This document shows, piece by piece, positions 33,901 to 45,000 of a DNA stretch of 64,000 nt; within the stretch, counting starts at the first letter, position 1, and every line of letters starts with the position of its first letter. Source of the DNA: Chamaelirium japonicum (Eukaryota; Streptophyta; Magnoliopsida; Liliales; Melanthiaceae); assembly GCA_947650365.1 (NCBI GenBank), contig OX393549.1, positions 27,185,209 through 27,249,208 on the forward strand. Reading direction: 5' to 3'. Under the pieces are notes generated by a model, which was given only the letters and a program-made list of their open reading frames with translations, did no database searches and was not told the DNA's origin. Made by a program: the position numbers and the translations under genes.

Positions 33901-35110
33901 TTAGAACCCGCTCGCAAGTCCGAAATACGGAATAATTCCAACTTCGAATTACCGGATGCCGATCCGATGACGATCGGATCGAATCCAAACCTATTTCAAA
34001 TCCGAAACACGCTAACTTATGATTTTCCAACACTTAGTCTCTAAATCGGTGAATCGGAGCGTAAATTGGTCAAATATCCAATTAGAACCCGCTCGCAAGT
34101 CCGAAATACGGAATAATTCCAACTTCGAATTATCGGATGCCGATCTGATGCCGATCCGATCGAATCCAAACCTATTTCATATCCGAAACACGCTAACTTA
34201 TGATTTTCCAACACTTAGACTCTAAATCGGTGAATCGGAGCATAAATTGGTCAAATATCCAATTAGAACCCGCTCGCAAGTCCGAAATACGGAATAATTC
34301 CAACTTTGAATTACCGGATGCCGATCCGATGACGATCGGATCGAATCCAAACCTATTTCATATCCGAAACACGCTAACTTATGATTTTCCAACACTTAGA
34401 CTCTAAATCGGTGAATCGGAGTGTAAATTGGTCAAATATCAAATTAGAACCCGCTCGCAAGTCCGAAATACGGAATAATTCTAACTTCGAATTATCGGAT
34501 GCCGATCTGATGCCGATCCGATCGAATCCAAACCTATTTCATATCCGAAACACGCTAACTTATGATTTTCCAACACTTAGACTCTAAATCGGTGAATCGG
34601 AGCGTAAATTGGTCAAATATCCAATTAGAACCCGCTCGCAAGTCCGAAATACGGAATAATTCCAACTTTGAATTACCGGATGCCGATCCGATGATGATCG
34701 GATCGAATCCAAACCTATTTCATATCCGAAACACGCTAACTTATGATTTTCCAACACTTAGACTCTAAATCGGTGAATCGGAGCGTAAATTGGTCAAATA
34801 TCAAATTAGAACCCGCTCGCAAGTCCAAAATACGGAATAATTCCAAGTTCGAATTATCGGATGCCGATCTGATGATGATCCGATCGAATCCAAACCTATT
34901 TCATATCCGAAACACGCTAACTTATGATTTTCCAACACTTAGACTCTAAATCGGTGAATCGGAGCGTAAATTGGTCAAATATCCAATTAGAACCCGCTCG
35001 CAAGTCCGAAATACGGAATAATTCCAACTTCGAATTATCAGATGCCGATCCGTTCGAATCCAAACCTATTTCAAAACCGAAACACGCTAACTTATCATTT
35101 TTTAACGCTT
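30986..35110 (+). repeat. 181-bp satellite array 2 inside the CACTA element
   Basis: About 22.8 head-to-tail copies of the 181-bp unit, inverted relative to array 1. Higher-order structure is visible. A unit type with GACATACGG and AAGTTGGAATT recurs at 31304, 31847 and 32390 (every 543 bp, three units) and again at 33295. Units starting at 34019, 34381 and 34743 share GATCTGATG and alternate with normal units, giving a 362-bp dimer. Most units carry the CGATCCGAT/ATCGGATCG hairpin; the GATCTGATG units lose it. The last unit has a short deletion near 35050. The frames of 68 codons are repeat artefacts. Confidence 0.96.
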
Positions 35111-35168
35111 AGACTCAGTTATAGATATAAACCATTTTTTTAACAAATACATGTTAATTGCAGGAGCA

Positions 35169-35292
35169 GGGCGGCGTCAGGGGATCGATGAGAGCACCAA
35201 CGTTGGTGGTGGGCGGGCGTGGTTGAGATAGGGCGGCGTCAGGGGATCGATGAGAGCACCGGCGTTGGTGGCGGGCGGGGGTGGTTGAGATT
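35169..35292 (+). repeat. 62-bp direct duplication
   Basis: GGGCGGCGTCAGGGGATCG starts at 35169 and again at 35231; the copies differ at a few bases and both run to GGTTGAGAT. It is GC-rich in an AT-rich setting just outside array 2 and may be the remains of the sequence next to the TNPA-like gene. Nothing else is recognised at 35111-35340. Confidence 0.85.
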
Positions 35293-35339
35293 GGACATGT
35301 ATCATCTCTCAGTTCTGGATTATGTAAATATTATTTTGT

Positions 35340-35565
35340 AATATATGGTTATTTTTTGTTCTTGTCTATAATTGTCGGTCGGGAACTGTGGTAATATTTG
35401 ATAATTTGCTGTAATTTTTTATCAATTTAGGTAATATTTTAAAATTTGCGGTAATATTTTATAAATTGTGGTAATATTTGATAAATTGTGGTAATATATT
35501 GTGGTATTGAATCACAGGAATTAAATAACATTATTTAGATAAATTTATTAAAAAAAAAAACATAC
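35340..35565. other. AT-rich internal region near the right CACTA end
   Basis: AT-rich with GTGGTAATATTTGATAA words similar to those at 10660-10912. No gene is seen. Confidence 0.6.
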
Positions 35566-36082
35566 TTATTACCGACGGAAATTAATTATTCCGTCGGTAA
35601 TAATATTTTTATTTTTTTTAAATTATTAATAATGTGTCGACGGCATATAATATCCGTCGGTAATATATATATTATTACGGACGGGTAATATATATATGCA
35701 TCGGTAATATATATAGTATTACCGACGGTTATATAAATTTTGTCGGTAATATATATATTATTACCGACGGGTAATATATATATGTGTCGGTAATATATAT
35801 AGTATTACCGACAGTATAGACTATACCCGTCGGTAAAATGGTTATATATTACCGACGTATTCTTATATTTCGTCGGTAATACTATATTATATTAGTTTTT
35901 AATTGATTAAATATTACCGACGGCTTTAATATTACCGTCGGTATTAATTATTATTACCGACGGTAATATTTGGTCCGTCGTATTGTTTTCCCCGACGCCT
36001 TCTTTCCCGACAGCCAGCGACGGAAATATCTTCCGTCGCTATAGAACATTACCGACAGAATTTTAATATTACCGACGGATAT
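35566..36082. repeat. Right subterminal repeats of the CACTA element
   Basis: Many ACCGACGG/CCGTCGGT motifs in both orientations, interleaved with GTAATATATATA. This is the counterpart of 9516-10175 and was probably a TNPA-type binding region. It differs in detail: it lacks the two large hairpins of the left end. Confidence 0.88.
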
Positions 36083-36115
36083 TGTCCGTCGGTAATAACT
36101 GTTTTTTTTGTAGTG
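36083..36115 (-). repeat. Right terminal inverted repeat of the CACTA element
   Basis: Reads CACTACAAAAAAAACAG inward on the minus strand, followed by TTATTACCGACGGACA. It pairs with the left terminus at 9500. Confidence 0.92.
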
Positions 36116-36120
36116 GCGCC

Positions 36121-39100
36121 CAAGAAATCCAACCCCCATTGATGGAAAGGCCATGGACTTGATAGTTGATGAAGCTCATCTGCAGGGAGATGGATAGCTC
36201 GAGCGTGTCGTTGGCATGGCTCGCATCTTTGAACAACTTGCTGAGCATCCCTTGCCATTGTTGGCCAGTAGTAACCTTGTAGCTTCGTCTTGGCTTCAAG
36301 AGATCTTCCTCCCGAATGATTCCCACAAGCTCCAGAGTGGATATCAATTAGGATTGTTTGTGCTTGCTCGGGACCAAGGCACTTGAGCAACATCCCGTTG
36401 TGAGATTTGAAATATAGATCTTCTCCTTGAATAGTATAGCAAGGAAGTTTCCTTTGAAGTCTTCGGGCTTGATTGGGATCTTCTGGTACTTTGCCATATT
36501 TGAAGAAGTCAAAAATTGACTGTCTCCAGTCTTCAAGTTCATTTGCAACATCAATTGATCTCCACCCCCAGATCTCTTTGTAGTAGCAAGGATCTGTTGA
36601 TCGGGGATAGTCTTGGGCACTTCTTGATAATCGATCTGTATTTGCCTTCCTCCGAGTGAGTCTCCAAGAACTGAGGCAGCATTGGTTAAGGCATCTGCTT
36701 CTCGGTTCTCTGCTCTTGGGATTTGAATGAATTCGGCATTAGTAAAATGTTGTTGAAGACACCGTACTAAGGCCAAATAGAGTTGCATTCTTTCTTCTCG
36801 AGCTGCATACTCTCCATTGATTTGCCTTATGATCAGCTGGGAATCGCTGTAGGCGATGATTCGATCTACCCCCAGGGATTTCTCCATTTCGAGTCCAAAA
36901 ATGAGTGCTTCATATTCAGCTTCGTTGTTGGTGGCATTGAATCCGAGAAGAGTGGCCTTCTGTAGATGATCAAGTTCGGGGGATACCAAGACTATCCCAG
37001 TTCCCGAACCGATCGCACTTGAAGCTCCATCAGTGTAAAGCTTCCATAGAGGAGCTGCAGCAATAGCCTCGAGACTTGGATCAATTTTTGCTGCAAGATT
37101 GATTGGAGGATTATCCTCATCTTCTAAGCGCATGTCGACATCTTCTTCCCAAGTGATGGGGTCTTCAACTGGAAAGTCAGCTAGAAAATCAGCAATAGCT
37201 TGACCTTTGATGGAAGTGCGAGATTCGAACTGAATCCCCAAGGCACTCATTTCGATCACCCATTTGGTCATTCGGCCAGCTCGACCGGCTTTGTCAACGA
37301 TATCTTTGAGCGGGTGTTCTAAAATGACAGTGATCTGGTGGGAGACGAAGTAAGGTTGAAGGCAACGTGATGCAGTGAGCAAGGCCAGAATAACCTTCTC
37401 AGTTTTTGAGTAGCGAGTTTCAGCCGAAAGAAGAGTGTGGCTGATATAATAGACTGGATGCTCGATGCCTTCTCTTCTACTGACTAGGACCGCACTGATT
37501 GCTTGATCGGTCACGGCGAGGTAGAGCCACAAGTCTTCTTTTGGAAGTGGAGCAGTCAGGATAGGAGCTTGCACCAGATATTTCTTGATGCCTTGAAAAG
37601 CTTCTTCACAAACAGGACTCCATCCCGATGTATCTGCCTTTCGTAGCTTGTCGAAAAGAGGCTTACACTTGTCGGAGGACTTTGAGATGAACCGATTGAG
37701 GGCAGCAAGTCTTCCAGTGAGGCGTTGCACTTCCTTCCGATTGGTAGGCGATGGCATGTCGAGGATAGCTCGAATTTGGTCGGGGTTAGCTTCAATACCT
37801 CTTCTGGTCACAAGGTGACCCAGAAATTTACCTGATTGAACTCCAAAAGCGCACTTGGCAGGATTGAGCTTCATGCGATACTTTCGGAGGACTTGAAAGG
37901 TTTCTGCCAGATCGGACAGATGTTTTCCTCGAAGGGAACTCTTTGTGAGGAGATCATCGACGTAGACTTCGACGTTGCGACCGATCTGATCTTCGAACAT
38001 CTTTGTGACTAACCTTTGATAGGTGGATCCAGCATTTTTGAGGCCGAATGGCATTACATTGTAGCAGTAGAGACCTCGGCTAGTCACAAAACATGTCTTC
38101 TCTTGATCGTCCGGATGAAGTGGAATTTGATTGTATCCAGAGTACCCATCCATGAAAGACAATAGCTCGTGGCCAGCAGTGGCATCGACGAGTCTATCAA
38201 TCCTTGGCATGGGGAATGGGTCTTTGGGACACGCTTTGTTGAGATTGGTGAAGTCGATGCAGACTCTGACCTTCCTATTCTTCTTAGGAACAACAACTAT
38301 GTTAGAGATCCAAGTAGGATATTCTACTTCATGGATGAAACCTGTTGCGAGTAGCTTGGTGATCTCTTCTTGAACGGCAATATGTAGCTCTGGTCGGATG
38401 GTGCATGGCTTTTGCTTGATAGGCTTTACCTCTTCCTTGATCGCGAGCCGGTGGCAGGCGTCATCTGGATTGATCCCAGGCATGTCTTCAAAACACCAGG
38501 CGAAGACGTCGATGTTGGACTGATCGAAGGATACCATGTCTTGCGCTTCTGCGTCGCTAAGACCGGTACCAATGAAAGTTTGTTGATGGAGATCTCCGCT
38601 GCCGATATTGATAGGGATGATTTCTTCAATTGAAGGTGAGGCTTCCCATTCGATTGGTGGGGGTTCGGTCAGCGGAATCTCCTTTGATTGCTATTTGGAA
38701 GGACCAGCTTCGTCTCGCGGCCGCTTTGGAGGAGCAATATTGATCTTTCGATCTGTTTTAGCCGTAGCAGCCACACAAGACCTCCCTGCTTGCTGATCGC
38801 CTCGAATGCAGATGATGCCTTCTCCCGTTGCAAACTTGAGTAGCTGGTGATAAGAAGAGGAGATGGCATTGATCTGGTGGAGGAATGGTCGCCCGAGGAT
38901 GGCGTTGTAGCTAGACACTCCTTCGACTATTGCAAATCTCACCGAGACTCGAGTCTCTCGGCTAAGATCGAGTGTGAATCTCGGTTCTCCCACCGTGATG
39001 CTTTGTTCGCCGTTGAAGCCAGTGATCACGGTCGGGACGACGTCGAGGCTTGAGTATCTATGTCCCAGACGTTTGAAGCAATTCGAGAACATAATGTCGA

Positions 39101-41156
39101 TGGAGCTCCCAGTGTCGATGAGGATCCGGTTGACAGTGCTTCCGTCGATGAGGAGTTTTAAGACCAGAGGGTCTCGGTGGGGAGTATGAACTCCTTGAAG
39201 GTCGGAGTCGTTGAAAACAATAGATGGCCAAGCCAAACCTTCGATAGGCTTCTCGATCCAGGTATCCTACTTGTTCGCAGCAGAACGAACGTGGAAGATG
39301 CGTCGAACTTGCCGATCCACTTCCTTCCCGGTCAAAGTTTGATTGTGCAATATTCCATGAGTACCAAAGACATTGGCATTCATAGAGATAGGTTGCCGGT
39401 TGGAGGAGATTTGATGAATCCAACATGCTTCTTTCCCCTTTGCAGAGGCTCGACGTTGATCTTGTCCGCCTTTGACGAACTCTTGAAGGTGGCCTTCTCG
39501 CAATAAGTCTTCAAGATGGAATTTCAGCCGATAGCACCGATCGGTGGAATGGCCATGACTTCGATAGAAGTCGCAGTAAACCGTTTTGTCAGCCGTGAAT
39601 TTTGAGTTTGGCTGAAGCGGATTGGGCCTTCGAAGGTACTCGTCGTGTTGAATGCGGTCGAGTATCTGCTCGACTGGTAAATTCCACTCAGTGAAAGTGG
39701 TCTTCGTTGGAGATCGACGTCCGTCATTCTTTGATCGCTTGTTGGCTGGAGGGGCTGCTGCCTCAGCATTGTGGGCTTTAGCAGCATACTTTGGAGCATC
39801 TCTTTCCGCCGGTCTTCGCTTCATTTCTCGCCCTTTGCGAGCGACTTGATCATCTTCAACCTCGATCTCTCTCTGGATTCGATCGAACATAGCACCCAGA
39901 GAAGGAGGGGGATTGCGGATGAAATCGTTGTAGATGTGTAAATCGAAGCGGAGGACGTTCTGGAAAGCCAACATGATGGCTTCGTCATCCAGATGTCTCC
40001 CAGAGAGAGCAGTATGCTCGTTGCGAAATCTCCTTGTAAAATTACGGAGAGTCTCGTCAGCACCCATCCTTAGCCGATAGAGGGAATCGAGCTTCTTTTC
40101 TGGCTTCAGATTGAGTTGATAGTGCTGCACAAAGAGGTTAGCCAAAACACCGAACTGGGTGATGGGCCCAGCTCGGAGATTGTGATACCAGTCGAGTGAT
40201 GGCTCATCGACACTTCCGGCAAAAGTGCGACAAAGTACGTTGTTTTCTTATTCGTGTGGTGTCAGGGCTTGCTTGAAGGCAAGTATATGGAGAGTCGGAT
40301 CTCCTTTGATGTAGTTGAATTTGAGGAGGATAGGAGTTCTCCATCCCCTCGGAAAAGTTGACTCGAAGAGGCTTCGATGGAGAGGTCCGGCGGAGGAATA
40401 CCCATCCCTGCGACCATGTCCTCGACCTAGATGTGGGTCGAGAGGCAAGATCGCAAGGTCTTGCTCAGGCATTGAAGTATTCGCTGGTTGAAGCCGGTGT
40501 CGAAGGTCCGATCCAAGTCCATGTTGAAATGGAATGGAAGGGGAGATTCTACTCTTTGAAGGAGCGCCTTTCATCTGGTGTCTCCTTGGTATATCGGGCT
40601 TTGAAGGAGCCTTCCTATCGCAGTTGCGACCAGAAGATGATTGGGAGGACTCGTCGTCGAGGCGGTCCCAAACACTCTGCTTCTAGGGGGCAGTAGAGGG
40701 AGTTGGGTCGCGTTGAATCCTCTCGAGGGCAGCAGTACCCATTGACCTCCGTTGCTCGGAGTGGATTGAATGTCGAGAAAGATTGACCCTCTCACTTGTA
40801 AAGGGGATTGGAAGAGCGATCCCAACCTCGGAAGCTGCTTTCTTAAGGGCATCCCTCTCAGTGGTGAGGGTGGCATTTTGCTTTGCCAATTGGAGCAGTT
40901 GGAAGTCGACCGCAGAGATCTGGTAGGTCGATGGAGGGTCTTCAGCAGGAACAGGGGCAGTTTGCCCAATCGACTGTCGTGCGGGATGGGCGATAGGTCG
41001 ATCGACAGATCTCCCACTCCCCGAACGAACCCCCATCTCAGGAACAGCAAGCGGTTATCCAAAGTTGAGCCTTTGACTCATTGATTGAGTCTCAGGACGA
41101 GCTTGTTGTTGAGTGTTACTTCCTTCTGGTTGACCCTGGTGCTTAGTTTTCGCCAT
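36121..41156 (-). pseudogene. gag-pol of the outer Gypsy element, 5' segment
   Basis: Minus-strand gag-pol starting MAKTKHQGQ at 41156 and running to the CACTA insertion in the integrase. Approximate parts: gag 39750-41156; zinc knuckle CDFYRSHGHSTDRC near 39560; protease LIDTGSS near 39100; reverse transcriptase 37650-38400 with VYVDDL; RNase H 37200-37560; Tat-type second RNase H 36640-37050; integrase zinc-binding region 36180-36340. The pol stretch 36348-38537 is the longest open part. Several breaks occur in gag and the protease region; this is a fossil. The rest of the integrase is at 8675-9499. Confidence 0.92.
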
Positions 41157-41302
41157 TCAGAGAGCAAAGGGTGCAACAAGAATGCCAACGTCCGATCAGT
41201 TGTCTGATCAACCGAGGGGGCGAGGAAGTTTGGCTATCAAAGATCGGTTATAGGCTCAACTGATCTAGTAGTAGTGGAGAGAACTTGACTTTTCGCTCAG
41301 AT

Positions 41303-41320
41303 CCCACAGACGGTGCCAAA
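41303..41320 (-). other. Primer-binding site of the outer Gypsy element
   Basis: The minus strand reads TTTGGCACCGTCTGTGGGA just inside the 5' LTR, nearly the same as in the inner copy (TTTGGCGTCGTCTGTGGGA). The stretch 41157-41302 is untranslated leader. Confidence 0.7.
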
Positions 41321-41321
41321 C

Positions 41322-42039
41322 TGTGGGGGAAAATCTTCGTGCCGACCCGAAGACCTCGGCTCACCAGTCAATTGAGGTTTGGAGTAGAAGAGATCGCTGC
41401 TCGATCTATTGATTGAAGTCGTTGCTTTCGATATGTAAACAGAGAGAGAGATACAATCAGAGATTTGACACGAGAGATGTGATCTCGGAGTTCAGCCGAA
41501 GCCTACGTCTCCGTGCTATAGGGAGCAACCCGAATTCACTAACACTTATATCGAAGTGATCTCGATAGGCCGAGTATCACTGAAAATACTCTGATCTCTT
41601 CGAAGAAGAGAAGAAGATCAAAGAGAGGTGGAAGATGGGAAGCTGTGAAATTCCAGAGATCTGGATTCTGAAAACCAGATCTCAGAGTGGAAATCGGAAT
41701 TTTCGGGCCTCTATTATATTCGAAGGCTCTGCCATTTATAGGATTCTCTGGTGGTAAATGGCGGTTTCTGCTGCAGCATCTGGGGATCCTCTAGGTAAAG
41801 CTGGTGGGCCCCGCTACCGTCTCCGGGGGATTCCACAGGCTATTGGGCCCACCAGGCAGGGCCGGTGGGTCCCGTTGTAGGCTTCGTGGGCCCACCAGGC
41901 AGGGCCGGTGGGTCCCGCTGTAGTCTTCGTGGGCCCACCAGGCGGGGCCGGTGGGTCCCGCTGTAGTCTTCGGGGGCCCACCAAGCAGGGCCGGTGGGTC
42001 ACGCTTTTTGCAGACTTCTTGCCAAAATTTGCACCCACA
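41322..42039 (-). repeat. 5' LTR of the outer Gypsy element
   Basis: 718 bp, ending CCCACA on the plus strand, about 97% identical to 2562-3279. It has about four GC-rich 42-43-bp repeats (41843-42000) and a TATA box on the minus strand (complement about 41733-41740), here TATAAATGG, a one-base change from the other three LTRs. Confidence 0.95.
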
Positions 42040-45000
42040 CTATTTCATTCGCACGATCCATTCAAATTCATTCGCATGATCCATTCTAATTCATTCATAC
42101 GATACATTCTAATTCATTCATACAATCCATTCTTAGTCATTCGTATAATCCATTCTAATTCATTTGCACGAATATATCCATTCTAATTCATTCATACGAT
42201 CCATTCTAATTCATTCATACGATCTATTCTAATTCTTTCGCACGAATGTATCCATTCTAATTCCTTTGTACGGTCCATTCTAATTCCTTTGTACGACCCA
42301 TTATATTTCATTTGTCTGATCCATTCTAATTCCTTTGTACGATCCATTCTAATTCATTTGTACGATCCATTCTAATTCATTCGTACGATCCATTCTAATT
42401 CATTCGTATGATCCATTCTATTTCATTCGTACGATCCATTCTAATTCATTCATACGATCCATTCTAATTCATTCGTACGATCCATTCTAATTCATTCGTA
42501 CGATCCATTCAATTTCATCCGTACGATCCATTCTTACTCATACGTATGATCCATTCTAATTTATTCATACGATCCATTCTAATTCATTCGTACGATCCAT
42601 TCTAATTCCTTCGTATGATCCATTCTAATTCATTCGCATAAATGTATCCATTCTAATTCATTCGTACGATCCATTCTAATTCATTTGTACGAAGGAATTA
42701 GAATGGATTGTATGAATGAATTAGAATGGATCGTATGAATGAGTAAGGATAGATCGTACGAATGAAATAGAATGGATTGTACGAATGAATTAGAATGGAT
42801 CGTACGAATGAATTAGAAAGGATCGTACGAAGGAATTAGAATGGATCGTACGAATGAATTAGTATAGATTGTACGAATGAATTAGAATGGATCGTATGAA
42901 TGAATTAGATTGGATCATATGAATGAATTAGAATAGATCGTATGAATGAATTAGAAGGGATCATATGAATGAATTAGAATGGATCGTACGAATGAAATAG
43001 AATGGATTGTATGAATGAATTAGAATGGATCATGCGAATGAATTAGAATGGCTCGTACGAATGAATTAGAATGGATACATTTGTGCGAATGAATTAGAAT
43101 GGATCATACGAATGAATTAAAATGGATCGTACGAATAAATTAGAATGGATCGTATGAATAAATTAGATTGGATCGTATGAATGAATTAGATTGGATCGTA
43201 CGAATGAATTAGAATAGATCATACGAATTAATTAGAATGGATCGTACGAATGAATTAGAATGGATCGTGCGAATGAATTAGAATAGATCGTGCGAATGAA
43301 TTAGAAAGGATTGTAGGAATGAATTAGAATGGATCGTACGAAGGAATTAGAATGGATACATTTGTGCGAATGAATTAGAATGGATCGTACGAATGAATTA
43401 GAATGGATACATTCGTGCGAATGAATAAGAATGGATCGTATGAATGAATTAGAATGAATCGTACTTATGAATTAGAATGGATCGTACGAACGAATTAGAA
43501 TACGATCCATTCTTACTCATTAGCACGATCCATTCTAATTCATTCGTACGCCCATTCTAATTCATTAATACGAACCAATCGAATTCATTCATACGATCCA
43601 TTCTAATTCATTCGTACGATCCATTCGTATTCATTCGTACGATCTATTCTAATTCGTTCATACGAACCATTCTAATTCATTCGTATGATCCATTCTAATT
43701 CATTCGCACGATCCATTCTAATTCATTCATACGAATATATCCATTCTAATTCATACGATCCATTCTTATTCATTCGCACGATCCATTCTAATTCATTCGC
43801 ACGAATGAATCCCTTATAATTCATTCGTACAATCCATTTTATTTCATTCGTACGATCCATTCTGACTCATTCGTACGATCCATTCTAATTCATTCGCACG
43901 AATGAATTAGAATGGATCGTATGAATGAGTAAGAATGGATCGTACGAATGAAATAGAATGGATTATACGAATGATTTAGAATGGATCGTACGAATGAATT
44001 AGAATAGATCTGGATCGTACGAATGAAATAGAATGGATACATTCGTGCGAATGAATTAGAATGGATCGTTCGAATGAATTAGAATGGATCGTACGAATGA
44101 ATTAGAATAGATCGTACGAATGAATTAGAATGGATCGTACGAATGAATTAGAATAGATCGTACGAATGAGTAAGAATGGATCGTAGGAATGAAATAGAAT
44201 GGATTGTACGAATGAATTAGAATAGATCGTACGAATGAATTAGAATGGATCGTGTGAAAGAATTAGAATGGATTGTATGAATGAATTAGAATTGATCGTG
44301 CGAATGAATTAGAATGGATCGTACGAATGAATTGGAAAGGATCGTACGAATGAATTAGAATGGATCGTGCGAATGAATTAGAATGGATTATACGAATGAA
44401 TTAGAATGGATCGTATGAATGAATTAGATTGGATCGTATGAATGAATTAGAATGGATCATGCGTCGTACAAATGAATTAGAATGGATCGTATTAATGAAT
44501 TAGAATGGATCGTGCGAATGAGTAAGAATGGATCGTACGACATACAATCCATTCTAATTCATTCGCACGAATTTATCCATTCTAATTGATTCGTACGATC
44601 CATTCTAATTCATTCGCACAATCTATTCTAATTCACTCGTACGTTCCATTCTAATTCATTAGCACGATCCATGCTAATTCATTCATACGATCTAATCTAA
44701 TTCATTCATACGATCCATTCTAATTCATTCGCACAAATGTATCCATTCTAATTCCTTTGTACGATCCATTCTAATTCATTCATACGATCCTTTCTAATTA
44801 ATTAATACGATCCAATCTAATTAATTGATACGATCCATTCTAATTCATTGGCACGAATATATCCATTCTAATTCGATCGTACGAATGAATTAGAATGGAT
44901 ACGAATGGATCGTACGAATGAGTAAGAATGGATCGTCATTCTAATTCATTCATACGATCCAATCGAATTCATTCATACGATCCATTCTAATTCATTCGCA

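Larger units (their letters stand above)
9500..36115 (+). mobile_element. CACTA (En/Spm) DNA transposon carrying a nested Gypsy element
   Basis: Begins CACTACAAGAAA and ends with the complement of CACTACAAAAAA, the CACTA terminal signature. Inside both ends are dense ACCGACGG/CCGTCGGT subterminal repeats. Total length is 26.6 kb, or about 13.5 kb without the nested Gypsy element (14597-27683) and its duplication. It carries a TNP2-type transposase gene on the plus strand, a TNPA-like fragment on the minus strand, and two 181-bp satellite arrays. It interrupts the integrase of the outer Gypsy element. The flanks are GGGCC on the left (9495-9499) and GCGCC then CAAG on the right (36116-36120). 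Compared with the intact site in the inner Gypsy copy near 21740, this is either a 5-bp duplication with one mismatch or the usual 3-bp duplication (GCC) plus two extra bases. The transposase is damaged, so the copy is probably not autonomous. Confidence 0.95.
2562..42039 (-). mobile_element. Outer Ty3/Gypsy Tat-lineage retrotransposon, split by a CACTA element
   Basis: LTR retrotransposon on the minus strand, 39.5 kb as it stands and about 12.9 kb without the nested CACTA element at 9500-36115. Both 718-bp LTRs run TG to CA (TA at one end) and are flanked by the 5-bp duplication CTATT (2557-2561 and 42040-42044). Parts from 5' to 3' on the minus strand: LTR 41322-42039, primer-binding site, gag from about 41156, protease, reverse transcriptase, RNase H, second RNase H, integrase (cut by the CACTA insertion), convergent spacer, antisense aORF 5234-8039, palindromic minisatellite, polypurine tract, LTR 2562-3279. 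The additional RNase H and the antisense ORF place it in the Tat lineage. It is a fossil: gag-pol has a handful of breaks besides the CACTA insertion. Hand alignment of the LTRs gives about 22 substitutions in 718 bp (3%), or roughly 1.2 million years at 1.3e-8 per site per year, a rate assumed from grasses. Confidence 0.95.

Noticed and set aside
28441-35112. Series of 68-codon frames beginning MIFQHLDSKS, one per repeat unit
   Set aside because: They are the 181-bp satellite read in successive shifted frames; the unit is not a multiple of three and the frames overlap, so no continuous protein is possible.
35169-35292. 62-bp duplication as a target-site or terminal repeat
   Set aside because: The copies adjoin one another with nothing between them, so it is a simple tandem duplication.
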